From Rhodococcus sp. OK302 (GTDB lineage Bacteria; Actinomycetota; Actinomycetes; Mycobacteriales; Mycobacteriaceae), in NCBI RefSeq assembly GCF_002245895.1, contig NZ_NPJZ01000001.1:3446501-3510500 (forward strand): DNA of 64,000 nt, given 5' to 3'. Positions 31,327 to 40,805 of this stretch are shown here, piece after piece. A program made the translations under genes and the position numbers. How positions within the stretch are numbered: the stretch's first letter is position 1; each line of letters starts with the position of its first letter. The notes below the pieces were generated by a model. That model was given only the letters and a program-made list of their open reading frames with translations. It had not been told where the DNA came from and did not search any database.

Positions 31327-33342
31327 ATGACCCGTCCCCCCCGACGTCGTAGCGCCAGTCGCCAAGCCGGACCGCCTTCGGCACCGGCTCCTGAAACGGC
31401 AGCCCCCAAAACTGCAGCCCCGGCACCGGCCACCCCGGTGGAAGCTCCGGTAGCTGCAGCGGCTCCGAAAAATGCTGTGGCCCAGAAGAGTGCGCCCCCG
31501 AAGGCTGCTTCTCAAAAGGCCCCAGCCCAAAAGGCCGCAGCCCAGAAAGACGCGCCCCAGAAGGCTGCGCGCAAGTCCCCGTCGGGCAATCGCCCCGCGG
31601 CAAAGTCCGGTGGCTCACGCTCCGGCAACCGGCGCCCCGAGAACCGCCCGTCGGTAGATCCGACCGCGCGATTGGGTATGCCGCCCAAGGCTCCGGCCGG
31701 CGGACTTCGTGTTGTCGCGCTCGGTGGAATCGGCGAAATCGGTCGAAACATGACCGTGTTCGAGCACCAGGGCAAATTGCTGATCGTCGACTGCGGAGTC
31801 CTGTTCCCTGAGGACCAGCAGCCTGGCGTCGACCTGATCCTGCCGGACTTCCGCTACATCGAAGACCGCATGGACGACGTCGAAGCCGTCATCCTGACGC
31901 ACGGGCACGAGGACCACATCGGCGCTCTGCCGTTCCTCCTGCGCCTGCGCTCGGACATCCCCGTCATCGGCGCCAAGTTCACACTGGCACTGGTAGCGGC
32001 CAAGTGCCGCGAGCACCGACTGCGCCCCAACCTCATCGAGGTTATCGAAGGCACATCCACAAACCATGGACCGTTCGAGTGCGAGTACTTCGCAGTCAAC
32101 CACTCCATCCCGGATGCTCTGGCCATCGCGATTCGTACCGACGCCGGCGTTGTTCTGCACACCGGCGACATCAAGCTCGATCAGCTTCCGCTGGACGGTC
32201 GACTGACCGACCTCGCCGGCTTCTCCCGTCTCGGTGACGAGGGCGTCGACCTGTTCCTCGTCGACTCCACCAACGCCGAGGTTCCGGGATTCGTTACGCC
32301 GGAACGCGAGATCGGTGGCGTTCTCGACACCGTCATCGGCAAGGCGAAGCAGCGTGTCATCGTCGCGTCGTTCGCGAGCCACGTGCACCGTATCCAGCAG
32401 GTCGTCGACGTAGCAGCGCGCTACAACCGTCGCATCGTCTTCGTCGGTCGCTCGATGGTCCGCAACATGCAGATCGCCCAGGATCTCGGGTACCTCACGG
32501 TGCCCGACGGCCTGGTCGTCGACATCGATACCGCCGCTAGCCTTCCCGACGACCGCCTGGTGCTCATCTCCACCGGATCCCAGGGCGAGCCGCTGGCAGC
32601 ACTTTCGCGGATGGCACGCGGCGAGCACCGCCAGATCAACATCCGCGCAAACGACCTCGTCGTTCTCGCGTCGTCGTTGATCCCCGGCAACGAAAACTCG
32701 GTCTTCGCGGTGGTCAACGGTCTGGCCAAGCGCGGCGCCACTGTCGTCACCCAGCAGAGCGCCAAGGTTCACGTTTCGGGTCACGCTTCCGCTGGTGAAC
32801 TGCTGTACCTGTACAACGCAGTTCGGCCCACCAACGCCATGCCCGTGCACGGAGAATGGCGTCACCTGCGCGCCAACGCGGCACTCGCCAAGGCAACCGG
32901 TGTTCCCGAAGAACGCATCATCCTCGCCGAGGACGGCGTTGTCGTCGATATGGTCGACGGTCTCGCCGAGATCGTCGGACGCGTTCCCGTCGGGCACGTC
33001 TACGTCGACGGTCTTTCCGTGGGCGATGTCGGAGAACCGACACTGTCCGATCGTCTCGTGCTCGGTGAAGGTGGCTTCATCGCCATCACCATCGTCATCA
33101 ACGAATCGACCGGCCGCGCGGTCAGTACCCCGGAGGTATCGGGTCGAGGATTCTCCGACGACCCGACCGCACTCAAGGACGCTGCCCAGTTGGTGGAATC
33201 GGACCTCACACGTCTCGCCGGTGAAGGCATCATCGATGCGCATCGCATCGCACAGTCCGTGCGCCGCGTTGTCGGCCGTTGGGTTGCAGACAAGTACCGT
33301 CGTCGCCCGATGATCATTCCGACGGTTATCGCGGTTCCTTAA
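31327..33342 (+). CDS. rnj: Ribonuclease J (metallo-beta-lactamase, beta-CASP)
   Basis: 671 residues. The metal site HGHEDHIGALPF starts at H192; VNHSIPDA, HTGDIKLDQ, the beta-CASP region with GSQGEPLAAL, and VHVSGHASAGEL follow. RNase J has endo- and 5'-exoribonuclease activity in rRNA maturation and mRNA decay. About 115 N-terminal residues form a low-complexity extension rich in Ala, Pro, Lys and Gln with repeated QKAA/QKDAPQ units, probably disordered and RNA-contacting. Directly follows dapA. Confidence 0.95.
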   Translation: MTRPPRRRSASRQAGPPSAPAPETAAPKTAAPAPATPVEAPVAAAAPKNAVAQKSAPPKAASQKAPAQKAAAQKDAPQKAARKSPSGNRPAAKSGGSRSGNRRPENRPSVDPTARLGMPPKAPAGGLRVVALGGIGEIGRNMTVFEHQGKLLIVDCGVLFPEDQQPGVDLILPDFRYIEDRMDDVEAVILTHGHEDHIGALPFLLRLRSDIPVIGAKFTLALVAAKCREHRLRPNLIEVIEGTSTNHGPFECEYFAVNHSIPDALAIAIRTDAGVVLHTGDIKLDQLPLDGRLTDLAGFSRLGDEGVDLFLVDSTNAEVPGFVTPEREIGGVLDTVIGKAKQRVIVASFASHVHRIQQVVDVAARYNRRIVFVGRSMVRNMQIAQDLGYLTVPDGLVVDIDTAASLPDDRLVLISTGSQGEPLAALSRMARGEHRQINIRANDLVVLASSLIPGNENSVFAVVNGLAKRGATVVTQQSAKVHVSGHASAGELLYLYNAVRPTNAMPVHGEWRHLRANAALAKATGVPEERIILAEDGVVVDMVDGLAEIVGRVPVGHVYVDGLSVGDVGEPTLSDRLVLGEGGFIAITIVINESTGRAVSTPEVSGRGFSDDPTALKDAAQLVESDLTRLAGEGIIDAHRIAQSVRRVVGRWVADKYRRRPMIIPTVIAVP

Positions 33343-33365
33343 AGTATTCGAGTACGTTGGCGAAG

Positions 33366-33989
33366 GTGACCTTCGCGCATGACGAACGACTCGCCCTGGT
33401 GGACAGCATGGCCGACTTCGGTCCCGATGCTCCGACGCTGTGTGGTGAGTGGACAAACCGTGATCTGGCAGCACATCTGATCATCCGGGAGCGGCGTCTC
33501 GACGCCGCTCCCGGAATCATGATCAGTGCCTTGGCCGGTCATACCGAGAGCGTCCGAAAGGCCACCGCAGCGCGGCCGTGGGACGAACTCCTGCACGATG
33601 TGCGGAGCGGGCCGCCCACATGGTCGCCCATGTACTGGCTCGACGCCCAGATCAATACCACCGAGATGTTCGTCCATCATGAGGACGTTCGACGCGCTCA
33701 CCAACATTGGACCGCCCGTCCCCTGACGGTGGGGCGGCAAGCGCAACTGTGGAAATATGCGCGTCAGATCGCGAAGATGGGGTACCGCAAGGCGCCTGTC
33801 GAAGTGATCTTCGAACTGCCTTCCGGCGAGAGCGCAGTTGTGCACAAATCGGATTCACGTACCGTCGTTCTGCAGGGGGAGCCTGCAGAGCTGTTGCTGC
33901 ATGCCTTCGGTCGCAACGAAGTCCTGATCGAGGCCAAAGGCGAGCTTGCCGACGTTCAATCGGTGATGAGCCTGGACCGAAGCGTCTGA
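33366..33989 (+). CDS. TIGR03085-like metal-binding protein (mycothiol-dependent/DinB-like fold)
   Basis: 207 residues from the GTG at 33366. The N-terminal helices carry DERLALVDSMADFGPDAPTL, CGEWTNRDLAAHLIIRERR (a conserved His typical of the maleylpyruvate isomerase/DinB-like fold) and, mid-protein, NTTEMFVHHEDVRRAH with further His. The C-terminal part has beta strands (VEVIFELPSGESAVV) like an SCP-type domain. Proteins of this type in actinobacteria may use mycothiol; the substrate here is unknown. Same strand as rnj and ftsK. Confidence 0.8.
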   Translation: MTFAHDERLALVDSMADFGPDAPTLCGEWTNRDLAAHLIIRERRLDAAPGIMISALAGHTESVRKATAARPWDELLHDVRSGPPTWSPMYWLDAQINTTEMFVHHEDVRRAHQHWTARPLTVGRQAQLWKYARQIAKMGYRKAPVEVIFELPSGESAVVHKSDSRTVVLQGEPAELLLHAFGRNEVLIEAKGELADVQSVMSLDRSV

Positions 33990-34100
33990 ATTGTCTGCCT
34001 GGGCAGCTCGCCGTCGCGAATATCACGATTCGAACGTATAAACGGTGTTGCTGGTGTTGCGGATGGTCCGGATGGGGTGGCACCGACTAGCCTGAACGAC

Positions 34101-36923
34101 ATGGCAGGTAAGTCGAGCGCCCGGGGACCTAGTACAAGCACGTCCGCGTCACGCACATCCACGTCCCAGGCATCGACCAGGTCGTTAGCATCTACTCCAC
34201 CAGCGAGGGGTGCATCAAAGTCACGAACACGCACCGTTTCCACCCCACGTAACGTCACGACGTCGTCGCATGCCGGTGGTGCCAAACCTGCTCCGCGTAA
34301 GACTGCAGCCAAGAAGGCTGCGCCGGGAAAAGCCGCACCGCGAAAAGCTGCACCGCGAAAGGCGACGGGCACGTCCTCGTCCGCCCGCCGGCCCGTGTCC
34401 AAGGCGAAGCAGAGTGCCAGCCCGTTCGACGCGGTAGGCAAGGGCATTTCCAAGGGTTGGTCGTTGGCCGCCAGGGGAGTGGGGGCAACCACTCGTACCG
34501 TCGGCAAAGTCGGTGATATCGAAGCCGGCCACCGGCGCGACGGAATCGCGCTCGGACTCATCGCTTTCAGCGTTGTCATCGCGGGAAGTGTGTGGTTTGC
34601 AGCCGGCGGTCCGATCGGCGGTGGAATCGCGACGGCCGTGCGTGCGGTGGTCGGAGCGGTGTCGGCGGTCCTGCCGATTCTCTGCGTGGGCATCGCGATC
34701 CTGCTGATGCGAACTGAACCTCGACCGGAAATCCGGACACGACTGGTCATGGGGTCGCTGCTGGTCGGTCTGCCCGCGCTCGGTCTGTGGCATATCGGAT
34801 CCGGTGCGAAGTCAAGTGCCGAGACGCATGAAATGGGAGCAGGCTTTGTCGGCCGGGCGGTCGGTGGACCCCTGACAGATGGTCTGACAGTGTGGCTTTC
34901 GGCGCCACTGCTCATGATCGCTGTGGGCTTCGGAATCCTCCTTCTGACCGGCACCACCCTCCGTCAGGTGCCGGGGAAGTTTCAATCCTTCTTCGGCTCG
35001 CCTTCCGATGACGACGAATTCGATGACTACGGCAGCGAATTCGACGACGACAGCTACGGCCGCGACTACGGCGGTTCATCCTATGATTCGTCGGACTTCG
35101 ACGCCGACGGGTATCCGGTGGACACCTACGCGGAGCCGCCCCTACGGCCGTCCAAACGCTCGAGTCGCCGGGCACCGATCGACAACTATCCGACGGACGA
35201 ATTCGAGTCCGGTGACAAGAAGACCGAGATCCTCGGATTGTGGAGTCCGGAACCCGATCCCGAACCTGCTCCTGAGGTGCCCGAGGACATTGCACCGGCC
35301 CCTGTCGTCGAAAAGCCCGTCAGCCGTCCCAAGATTCCCGCTCGTTCGGTTCCGGTTGCAAAGCCGGCACCCAAGCCTGAGCCGGAACCGGAGGAGACCG
35401 AGAGCTTTGTCACCGCTGCGGTGAGCGACAGCGACTACAACCTTCCGCCGACGTCTCTGTTGATCGAAGGCGAGCCGCCGAAGCTGCGCAGTCCGGCCAA
35501 CGACGCGATGATCGAAGCGATCAGCGAAGTTCTCGAACAGTTCAAGATCGATGCTGCTGTCACAGGATTCACTCGCGGCCCGACGGTGACCCGGTACGAG
35601 GTCGAATTGGGCCCGGGCGTGAAGGTCGAGAAGATCACGGCACTCGCGCGAAACATTGCGTACGCCGTGGCCACCGACAATGTTCGTCTTCTCGCGCCGA
35701 TTCCCGGCAAGTCTGCTGTCGGTATCGAGGTACCGAACTCGGACCGCGAACTGGTCCGCCTCGCCGATGTGTTGACTGCGCCGAGTATGCGCCGGGAGCG
35801 CCACCCGCTTGTCATCGGACTGGGCAAGGACATCGAAGGCGACTTCGTGCACGCGAATCTCGCGAAGATGCCGCACCTCTTGGTCGCTGGTTCGACCGGG
35901 TCGGGTAAATCGAGCTTCGTGAACTCGATGCTCGTGTCACTGCTCACCCGCGCGACGCCTGAAGAAGTGCGGATGATCCTGATCGACCCCAAGATGGTCG
36001 AGTTGACGCCCTACGAAGGCATTCCACACTTGATCACGCCCATCATCACGCAGCCGAAGAAGGCCGCCGCAGCGCTGGCCTGGCTGGTCGAGGAGATGGA
36101 GCAGCGCTACCAGGACATGCAGGTCAACAAGGTGCGCCACATCGACGACTTCAATGCCAAGGTGAAGTCCGGCGAGATCTCCGCGCCGCTCGGCAGCGAA
36201 CGCGTCTATCGGCCGTACCCGTACATCCTCGCGATCGTCGACGAGTTGGCGGACCTCATGATGACGGCGCCTCGCGACGTCGAAGAGGCGATCGTGCGCA
36301 TCACTCAGAAGGCACGTGCCGCCGGTATCCACTTGGTCCTGGCCACGCAGCGTCCGTCCGTCGACGTCGTCACCGGCCTGATCAAGACCAACGTGCCGTC
36401 GCGTCTGGCGTTCGCGACCTCGTCACTGACCGACTCACGAGTCATCCTCGATCAGCCGGGTGCCGAGAAGCTCATCGGTATGGGCGACGGTTTGTTCCTG
36501 CCGATGGGTGCGGGCAAGCCGACGCGTATGCAGGGCGCTTTCATCACGGACGAAGAAATCTCGGCTGTTGTGGATTTTGCCAAGAACCAGGCAGAGCCCG
36601 AGTACACCGAGGGAGTCACGGCGCAGAAGGCCGGCGAGAAGAAGGACGTCGATCCGGATATCGGCGACGACATGGATGTGCTGCTTCAGGCCGTCGAGTT
36701 GGTGATTACCAGTCAGTTCGGTTCCACCTCGATGCTGCAGCGCAAGCTTCGTGTCGGCTTCGCGAAGGCGGGTCGTCTCATCGACCTCATGGAAAATCGT
36801 GGAATCGTCGGACCCAGTGAAGGTTCCAAGGCTCGTGAGGTACTCATGAAGCCCGAAGAACTCGACGGGCTGCTGTGGTCGATTCGCGGCGGAGATCCGG
36901 AGGAACCGTCTTCCGAGGACTGA
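34101..36923 (+). CDS. ftsK: DNA translocase FtsK/SpoIIIE
   Basis: 940 residues from the ATG at 34101. A basic Ser/Thr/Lys/Ala-rich N-terminus with [11 protein letters not shown] units (about 60-95) precedes four to five membrane helices (about 150-290), an acidic Asp/Tyr/Pro linker, then the motor: Walker [11 protein letters not shown] at 596-605, Walker [14 protein letters not shown], and a C-terminal gamma winged helix ([20 protein letters not shown]) that reads KOPS-type sequences. It moves chromosomal DNA at the division septum. Conserved position between rnj and argA/pgsA. Confidence 0.96.
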   Translation: MAGKSSARGPSTSTSASRTSTSQASTRSLASTPPARGASKSRTRTVSTPRNVTTSSHAGGAKPAPRKTAAKKAAPGKAAPRKAAPRKATGTSSSARRPVSKAKQSASPFDAVGKGISKGWSLAARGVGATTRTVGKVGDIEAGHRRDGIALGLIAFSVVIAGSVWFAAGGPIGGGIATAVRAVVGAVSAVLPILCVGIAILLMRTEPRPEIRTRLVMGSLLVGLPALGLWHIGSGAKSSAETHEMGAGFVGRAVGGPLTDGLTVWLSAPLLMIAVGFGILLLTGTTLRQVPGKFQSFFGSPSDDDEFDDYGSEFDDDSYGRDYGGSSYDSSDFDADGYPVDTYAEPPLRPSKRSSRRAPIDNYPTDEFESGDKKTEILGLWSPEPDPEPAPEVPEDIAPAPVVEKPVSRPKIPARSVPVAKPAPKPEPEPEETESFVTAAVSDSDYNLPPTSLLIEGEPPKLRSPANDAMIEAISEVLEQFKIDAAVTGFTRGPTVTRYEVELGPGVKVEKITALARNIAYAVATDNVRLLAPIPGKSAVGIEVPNSDRELVRLADVLTAPSMRRERHPLVIGLGKDIEGDFVHANLAKMPHLLVAGSTGSGKSSFVNSMLVSLLTRATPEEVRMILIDPKMVELTPYEGIPHLITPIITQPKKAAAALAWLVEEMEQRYQDMQVNKVRHIDDFNAKVKSGEISAPLGSERVYRPYPYILAIVDELADLMMTAPRDVEEAIVRITQKARAAGIHLVLATQRPSVDVVTGLIKTNVPSRLAFATSSLTDSRVILDQPGAEKLIGMGDGLFLPMGAGKPTRMQGAFITDEEISAVVDFAKNQAEPEYTEGVTAQKAGEKKDVDPDIGDDMDVLLQAVELVITSQFGSTSMLQRKLRVGFAKAGRLIDLMENRGIVGPSEGSKAREVLMKPEELDGLLWSIRGGDPEEPSSED

Positions 36924-36931
36924 CAGTTCGG

Positions 36932-36952
36932 CCCGGCGGGTAATCCGTCGGG
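36932..36952 (+). terminator. Short hairpin after ftsK
   Basis: CCCGGCGG (36932-36939) pairs with CCGTCGGG (36945-36952) with one mismatch across a 5-base loop, 9 bases past the ftsK stop. No U-tract. It may partly separate ftsK from terC. Confidence 0.35.
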
Positions 36953-36971
36953 TCGAGAACCGGAGGTTGTC

Positions 36972-37946
36972 GTGCACGTGTCACCGCTGGCTTGGGGCAT
37001 CACGATCGTGGTGATCCTCGGGTTGTTCGTCTTCGACTTCTTCGCGCATGTCCGAACGCCGCACGCTCCGACGTTCCGTGAGTCGGCCTTCTGGTCGACG
37101 GTCTACATCTCGATCGCGATAATCTTCGGCCTGGTCGTGATGTGGATCTGGGGAACCACGTACGGCGGCGAGTACTTTGCCGGATACGTCACCGAAAAGG
37201 CACTGTCCGTCGACAACTTGTTCGTGTTCGTCATCATCATGTCGACGTTTGCGGTGCCGCGTGAGTACCAGCAGAAGGTGCTGCTCATCGGTATCGTTCT
37301 CGCGCTGGTCATGCGCGGCATTTTCATCGGTATCGGTGCGGCCGCGATCAATGCCTACAGTTGGGTGTTCTACCTTTTCGGGGCATTCCTGATCTACACG
37401 GCTTTCACCCTGATTCGCGATCACGGACACGAGAAGGAAGTCGAGGAGAAGCGAGACAGTCGCATTATCGCTCTCGTGAAGCGGGTCCTACCGACCACCG
37501 AGGAGTACGACGGCGACAAGCTCGTCACGAAAATCAACGGCAAGCGCGTCGTCACACCGTTGTTGTTGGCACTCATTGCAATCGGATTCGCAGATGTGCT
37601 GTTCGCGCTGGATTCGATCCCGGCAATCTACGGGCTCACGCAGGAGCCCTACATCGTCTTCACGGCCAACGCGTTTGCTCTGATGGGCCTACGGCAGTTG
37701 TACTTCTTGATCGGCGGACTGCTCGAGCGATTGGTCTATCTGGCGTACGGACTTTCGGTGATCCTGGCCTTCATCGGGGTCAAGTTGGTGTTGCACGCAC
37801 TCCACGAGAACACGCTGCCGTTCATCAACGGTGGAGAGCATGTCAGTGTGCCCGAGATTTCGACGATGCTGTCGTTGGCCGTCATCATCGGAGTGCTGGT
37901 CGTGACTACGATCGCGAGCCTGCTCGAGACTCGCGATCGTGCGTGA
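36972..37946 (+). CDS. TerC-family integral membrane protein
   Basis: 324 residues from a GTG with GGAGG 8 bases upstream. About eight to nine membrane helices. TerC marks: FDFFAHVRTPHAPT, the helix with EKALSVDNLFVFVIIM (conserved Glu and Asp for metal) and FADVLFALDSIPAIYGLT in the second repeat. Family members are tellurite-resistance TerC and Alx-like proteins, several of which export Mn(II). The central cytoplasmic loop is charged. The metal role here is inferred from the family. Confidence 0.88.
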   Translation: MHVSPLAWGITIVVILGLFVFDFFAHVRTPHAPTFRESAFWSTVYISIAIIFGLVVMWIWGTTYGGEYFAGYVTEKALSVDNLFVFVIIMSTFAVPREYQQKVLLIGIVLALVMRGIFIGIGAAAINAYSWVFYLFGAFLIYTAFTLIRDHGHEKEVEEKRDSRIIALVKRVLPTTEEYDGDKLVTKINGKRVVTPLLLALIAIGFADVLFALDSIPAIYGLTQEPYIVFTANAFALMGLRQLYFLIGGLLERLVYLAYGLSVILAFIGVKLVLHALHENTLPFINGGEHVSVPEISTMLSLAVIIGVLVVTTIASLLETRDRA

Positions 37947-37952
37947 CGAGTT

Positions 37953-38237
37953 TCAGACGCTGAACTGACCCAGCACGGGCACCCACTCGGTGATCCGAAC
38001 GTTCGCAATCAAATCTGCGATGGCAAAAGGATCGTGCGTGAACAACAGAGCCACAGTTTCGGCGTCGGCGGTATCGACGATGATGAGGGCTCCCAGACCG
38101 TCGGCGAACGGACCCGACGACAACACGATGTCACGTTCGAGAAGATCAGTGAGCCACGCGCGGTGGTCGGCGCGAATCGCATCGCGCGCAGCGTTCTTTT
38201 CGGGGGCGTAGGTGTATTCGACGAGGAACAACGACAT
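37953..38237 (-). CDS. YciI-family protein
   Basis: 94 residues. It has the ferredoxin-like YciI pattern: LFLVEYTYAP at the start, the conserved His in IRADHRAWL, SSGPFADGLGALIIV with the catalytic-type Asp, and FTHDPFAIADL. The fold is shared with dehydrochlorinase-type enzymes and muconolactone isomerases, but the reaction is not known. Convergent with terC, leaving only 6 bases between stops, and 33 bases from argA on the same strand. Confidence 0.85.
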   Translation of the reverse strand: MSLFLVEYTYAPEKNAARDAIRADHRAWLTDLLERDIVLSSGPFADGLGALIIVDTADAETVALLFTHDPFAIADLIANVRITEWVPVLGQFSV

Positions 38238-38270
38238 CGGGACCGCTTTCGGGGAAGTGTGTGAACCTTT

Positions 38271-38795
38271 TCAGAGCGTCAGAAGCATACGGGTATTGCC
38301 GAGAGTGTTGGGTTTGACGTAACTGAGGTCCAGGAACTCGGCGACACCGGCGTCGTACGACCGGCACATCTCGGTGTAGACCTCGGCGGTGACCGGAGTT
38401 CCTTCGATTTCCACGAAGCCGTGTCGGTGGAAGAAGTCGGTCTCGAAGGTCAAGACGAAGAGTCGTTCCAATTCCAGCTCGCGGGCAACCTGGATCAGTT
38501 TGTCGACTACCTGGAAACCGGCGCCCTGGCCCTTGACCGTGGGATCGACGGCAACAGTACGGATCTCGCCGAGATCGGCCCAGAGCACATGCATGGCTCC
38601 GCAGCCGAGAATTCGGCCGTCCTTCTCGGCCACCCAGAATTCCTGGACAGCCTCGTAGAGCGTCACAAGGTTCTTTTCCAACAGGATCTTGCCCGAGTAG
38701 ATATCGATGAGACGTTTGATTTCCGACACATCAGATGTTCGTGCCCGCCGCACGATCAAGTGGCTCTCGGTGTCGCTGCGCGCGGTGGAAGTCAT
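38271..38795 (-). CDS. argA: Amino-acid N-acetyltransferase (N-acetylglutamate synthase, GNAT)
   Basis: 174 residues from the ATG at 38795, the length of M. tuberculosis Rv2747. The N-terminus reads VRRARTSDVSEIKRLIDIY, and the acetyl-CoA-binding core is IRTVAVDPTVKGQGAGFQVV (V-x-x-x-x-x-x-G-x-G). The Rv2747-type enzyme acetylates glutamate to start arginine synthesis. The position next to pgsA and ftsK is conserved. The frame is open upstream, but those residues are not family-like. Confidence 0.88.
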   Translation of the reverse strand: MTSTARSDTESHLIVRRARTSDVSEIKRLIDIYSGKILLEKNLVTLYEAVQEFWVAEKDGRILGCGAMHVLWADLGEIRTVAVDPTVKGQGAGFQVVDKLIQVARELELERLFVLTFETDFFHRHGFVEIEGTPVTAEVYTEMCRSYDAGVAEFLDLSYVKPNTLGNTRMLLTL

Positions 38796-38915
38796 GTGGT
38801 GCACATTAGTCAATGGGTCTACCGATATTCTGAGTCGCGTGCCCGTCCGCCCCATGAAATTCCTCCGCCGCTCGGTGACCTCCCGGGTTCGGCCCGCAGT
38901 CTCTGCGGTGATCCG

Positions 38916-39566
38916 ATGACCTCGCCGCGCGATCAGGCAGATGCCCATCGGGCCGCTGTAGGACCGTCAGATGGAACACCGGCCGCGGACAACCCCGTGC
39001 CCCTCTTCAACATCGCCAACATCTTGACGATGCTCCGGATCGTTCTGGTTCCGGTGTTCCTCGTCGTGCTATTTGTCGACGACGGACATCAAACCGCGTG
39101 GCGTCTCGGCGCCATGGCCATCTTCATCGTCGCTGCCATCACCGACCGGATCGACGGGCAGTTGGCCCGGAAGTACGGGTTGGTGACGGACTTCGGGAAG
39201 CTGATGGATCCGATCGCGGACAAGGCGCTGATCGGCGCCGCCCTGATCGGATTGTCGATGCTCGGCGATCTGTCCTGGTGGGTAACGGGCGTGATCATTG
39301 CCCGCGAACTCGGAATCACAGTGCTGCGGTTCGCGGTACTGCGGCACGCCGTGATTCCGGCGGGTAAGGGCGGCAAGCTCAAGACGCTCGTGCAGGCCGT
39401 AGCCATCGGTTTCTACATCTGCCCCCTCCCGAGCAGTTGGGACACCGTCAGCTGGCTTCTGATGGCCGCAGCGGTCGTCCTGACTCTGGCGACCGGCATC
39501 GAATACGTCGTGCAGGCAATCCGATTGCGCGCCGGGGTCCGATCTGCCGATCGCGACGGGCACTAG
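38916..39566 (+). CDS. pgsA: CDP-diacylglycerol--glycerol-3-phosphate 3-phosphatidyltransferase
   Basis: 216 residues from the ATG at 38916. The CDP-alcohol phosphotransferase signature is present as DRIDGQLARKYGLVTDFG followed by KLMDPIADK (D-G-x2-A-R-x8-G-x3-D-x3-D). About six membrane helices. It makes phosphatidylglycerol-phosphate, a precursor of phosphatidylglycerol and cardiolipin. Divergent from argA across 120 bases; cinA starts 5 bases after its stop. Confidence 0.93.
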   Translation: MTSPRDQADAHRAAVGPSDGTPAADNPVPLFNIANILTMLRIVLVPVFLVVLFVDDGHQTAWRLGAMAIFIVAAITDRIDGQLARKYGLVTDFGKLMDPIADKALIGAALIGLSMLGDLSWWVTGVIIARELGITVLRFAVLRHAVIPAGKGGKLKTLVQAVAIGFYICPLPSSWDTVSWLLMAAAVVLTLATGIEYVVQAIRLRAGVRSADRDGH

Positions 39567-39571
39567 ATTCC

Positions 39572-40069
39572 GTGCAGGATCCACTGCTCGAACTCGGTGT
39601 CGTCGAATTGGTCGCGTCGCTACTCGACGTCGGTGAGACTGTCGCTGCTGCAGAATCGCTGACTGCGGGGCTCTTCACCGCAGCAGTTGCCTCGGTGCCC
39701 GGTTCCAGTGCTGTTCTGCGCGGCGGACTGGTGGTCTATGCGACGGACCTGAAAGCGACGCTGGGGGGTGTCGACCCGGCTGCACTGGCGGCCGACGGAC
39801 CGGTGTCCGCGCCGACCGCGATCGCGCTGGCGGCCGGGGCACAGCGCCGGTGCGGATCGGACTGGGGGATCGGACTGACCGGGGTGGCAGGTCCGAGTGA
39901 ACAGGACGGGCATCCGGTGGGCACAGTATTTCTCGGTATCGCCGGGCCCGACGGAACTACCTGCGAACGTCTGTCGTTGAAAGGTGAGCGGTGGGAAATT
40001 CGGACTTCCGCAGTCGCGACTGCCGTGTCGCGGTTATGTGATCGTATCGGCGTGGATCGGGCAAGATAG
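39572..40069 (+). CDS. cinA: CinA C-terminal domain protein (nicotinamide-nucleotide amidase)
   Basis: 165 residues from GTG. Only the C-terminal CinA/PncC domain is present: ETVAAAESLTAGLFTAAVAS, GLVVYATDLKATLGGV, GIGLTGVAGPS and HPVGTVFLGIA. The family deamidates nicotinamide mononucleotide in NAD recycling. There is no N-terminal MocF-like domain, as is common for pgsA-linked actinobacterial copies. Part of the pgsA transcription unit. Confidence 0.9.
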   Translation: MQDPLLELGVVELVASLLDVGETVAAAESLTAGLFTAAVASVPGSSAVLRGGLVVYATDLKATLGGVDPAALAADGPVSAPTAIALAAGAQRRCGSDWGIGLTGVAGPSEQDGHPVGTVFLGIAGPDGTTCERLSLKGERWEIRTSAVATAVSRLCDRIGVDRAR

Positions 40070-40074
40070 GCTCG

Positions 40075-40102
40075 GGAACCAATCGGTCGAGTTCGGACGT
40101 TG
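40075..40102 (+). promoter_or_regulatory. Candidate SigE-type ECF promoter for clgR
   Basis: GGAACC at 40075-40080 and GTTG at 40099-40102 are 18 bases apart, matching the mycobacterial SigE/SigH-type pattern (GGAAC, then GTT). It lies about 105 bases before clgR. In M. tuberculosis clgR is known to be transcribed under SigE. The 5' part overlaps the region just past the cinA stop. Confidence 0.5.
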
Positions 40103-40128
40103 ATTGTTGAGAAGATGTACAACAGCGA

Positions 40129-40145
40129 CGTGACGAACGGTCACG
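40129..40145. promoter_or_regulatory. 6-5-6 inverted repeat upstream of clgR
   Basis: CGTGAC and GTCACG are exact complements around GAACG. It is placed 27 bases downstream of the candidate promoter and 60 bases before the clgR ATG. It could be an operator or a leader hairpin; the binding protein is unknown. Confidence 0.35.
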
Positions 40146-40204
40146 ATGTAGGCCTGTGACGGTTTTGGCCTGGCACGATAGGTGATGGATGAAGGAGGAG
40201 CGAG

Positions 40205-40588
40205 ATGGCGCTGCTATTGCGTGAGGCAATCGGTGACAGTCTCCGGCGTACGCGCGTTTCGCAGAGTCGCACGCTACGTGAGGTGTCGAACAGTGCGCGC
40301 GTGAGCTTGGGCTACCTGTCCGAGGTGGAACGTGGACGTAAGGAAGCGTCCAGTGAACTGCTGGCCGCGATCTGCGATGCACTCGCCGTGCCGTTATCGG
40401 ACGTTCTGGTCGATGTCAGCGAAACGTTGGCCACCAAGAAGTCCGCTCCGGCTATCGGTCGGCCAGTCCCCAATTCCCGTGTGACGTCTCCCGGTGCGAG
40501 TGCGTCGGCATCCGGTTCGCCGACCATCGCCCGCGATACTCGTGTTGTTATTCCGGCACCCAACGCGCGCAGGTTGGCCGCTGCATAG
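40205..40588 (+). CDS. clgR: ClgR-family XRE transcriptional regulator
   Basis: 127 residues with GGAG just before the ATG. An XRE helix-turn-helix covers about 20-75: [27 protein letters not shown] and [18 protein letters not shown]. The tail ends PNARRLAAA, an Ala-rich end of the kind that makes ClgR a Clp protease substrate. ClgR activates clp protease and stress genes in actinobacteria. It leads the clgR-pspA-pspM envelope-stress set known from M. tuberculosis. Confidence 0.93.
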   Translation: MALLLREAIGDSLRRTRVSQSRTLREVSNSARVSLGYLSEVERGRKEASSELLAAICDALAVPLSDVLVDVSETLATKKSAPAIGRPVPNSRVTSPGASASASGSPTIARDTRVVIPAPNARRLAAA

Positions 40589-40664
40589 CCACTACCGGTC
40601 CCAACCGATAGGTTTTGTACGTAACCGCCAGTTTTTTCGAGGCGGGGACACGAAGTTCAGAGTT

Positions 40665-40717
40665 ACGGCATCACAGGGTTACGGCACTACAGGTCACGGC
40701 ACTACAGGTCACGGCAG
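40665..40717 (+). repeat. 15-bp tandem repeat upstream of pspA
   Basis: ACGGCACTACAGGTC occurs twice in a row (40681-40695, 40696-40710), followed by a partial unit to 40717 and preceded by a diverged 16-base unit at 40665. It lies in the 217-base gap between clgR and pspA, about 90 bases before the pspA start. Confidence 0.8.
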
Positions 40718-40805
40718 TTGGGGCGCAGCCCTTGTTACGGTGTGCGACGGTCGCTCACCGGGTCGCGCAGAGCGCGGCGCATCAGATGGAGGCAGGATCA
40801 AACCC

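Noticed and set aside
31615..33474. A 619-codon open frame on the minus strand opposite RNase J
   Set aside because: It mirrors a high-GC gene in codon phase, has no family motif and no ribosome site; the plus-strand RNase J is certain.
40494..40805. N-terminal extension of PspA into the upstream repeats
   Set aside because: The added residues come from the tandem repeat and low-complexity region, and the PspA family starts at [12 protein letters not shown].
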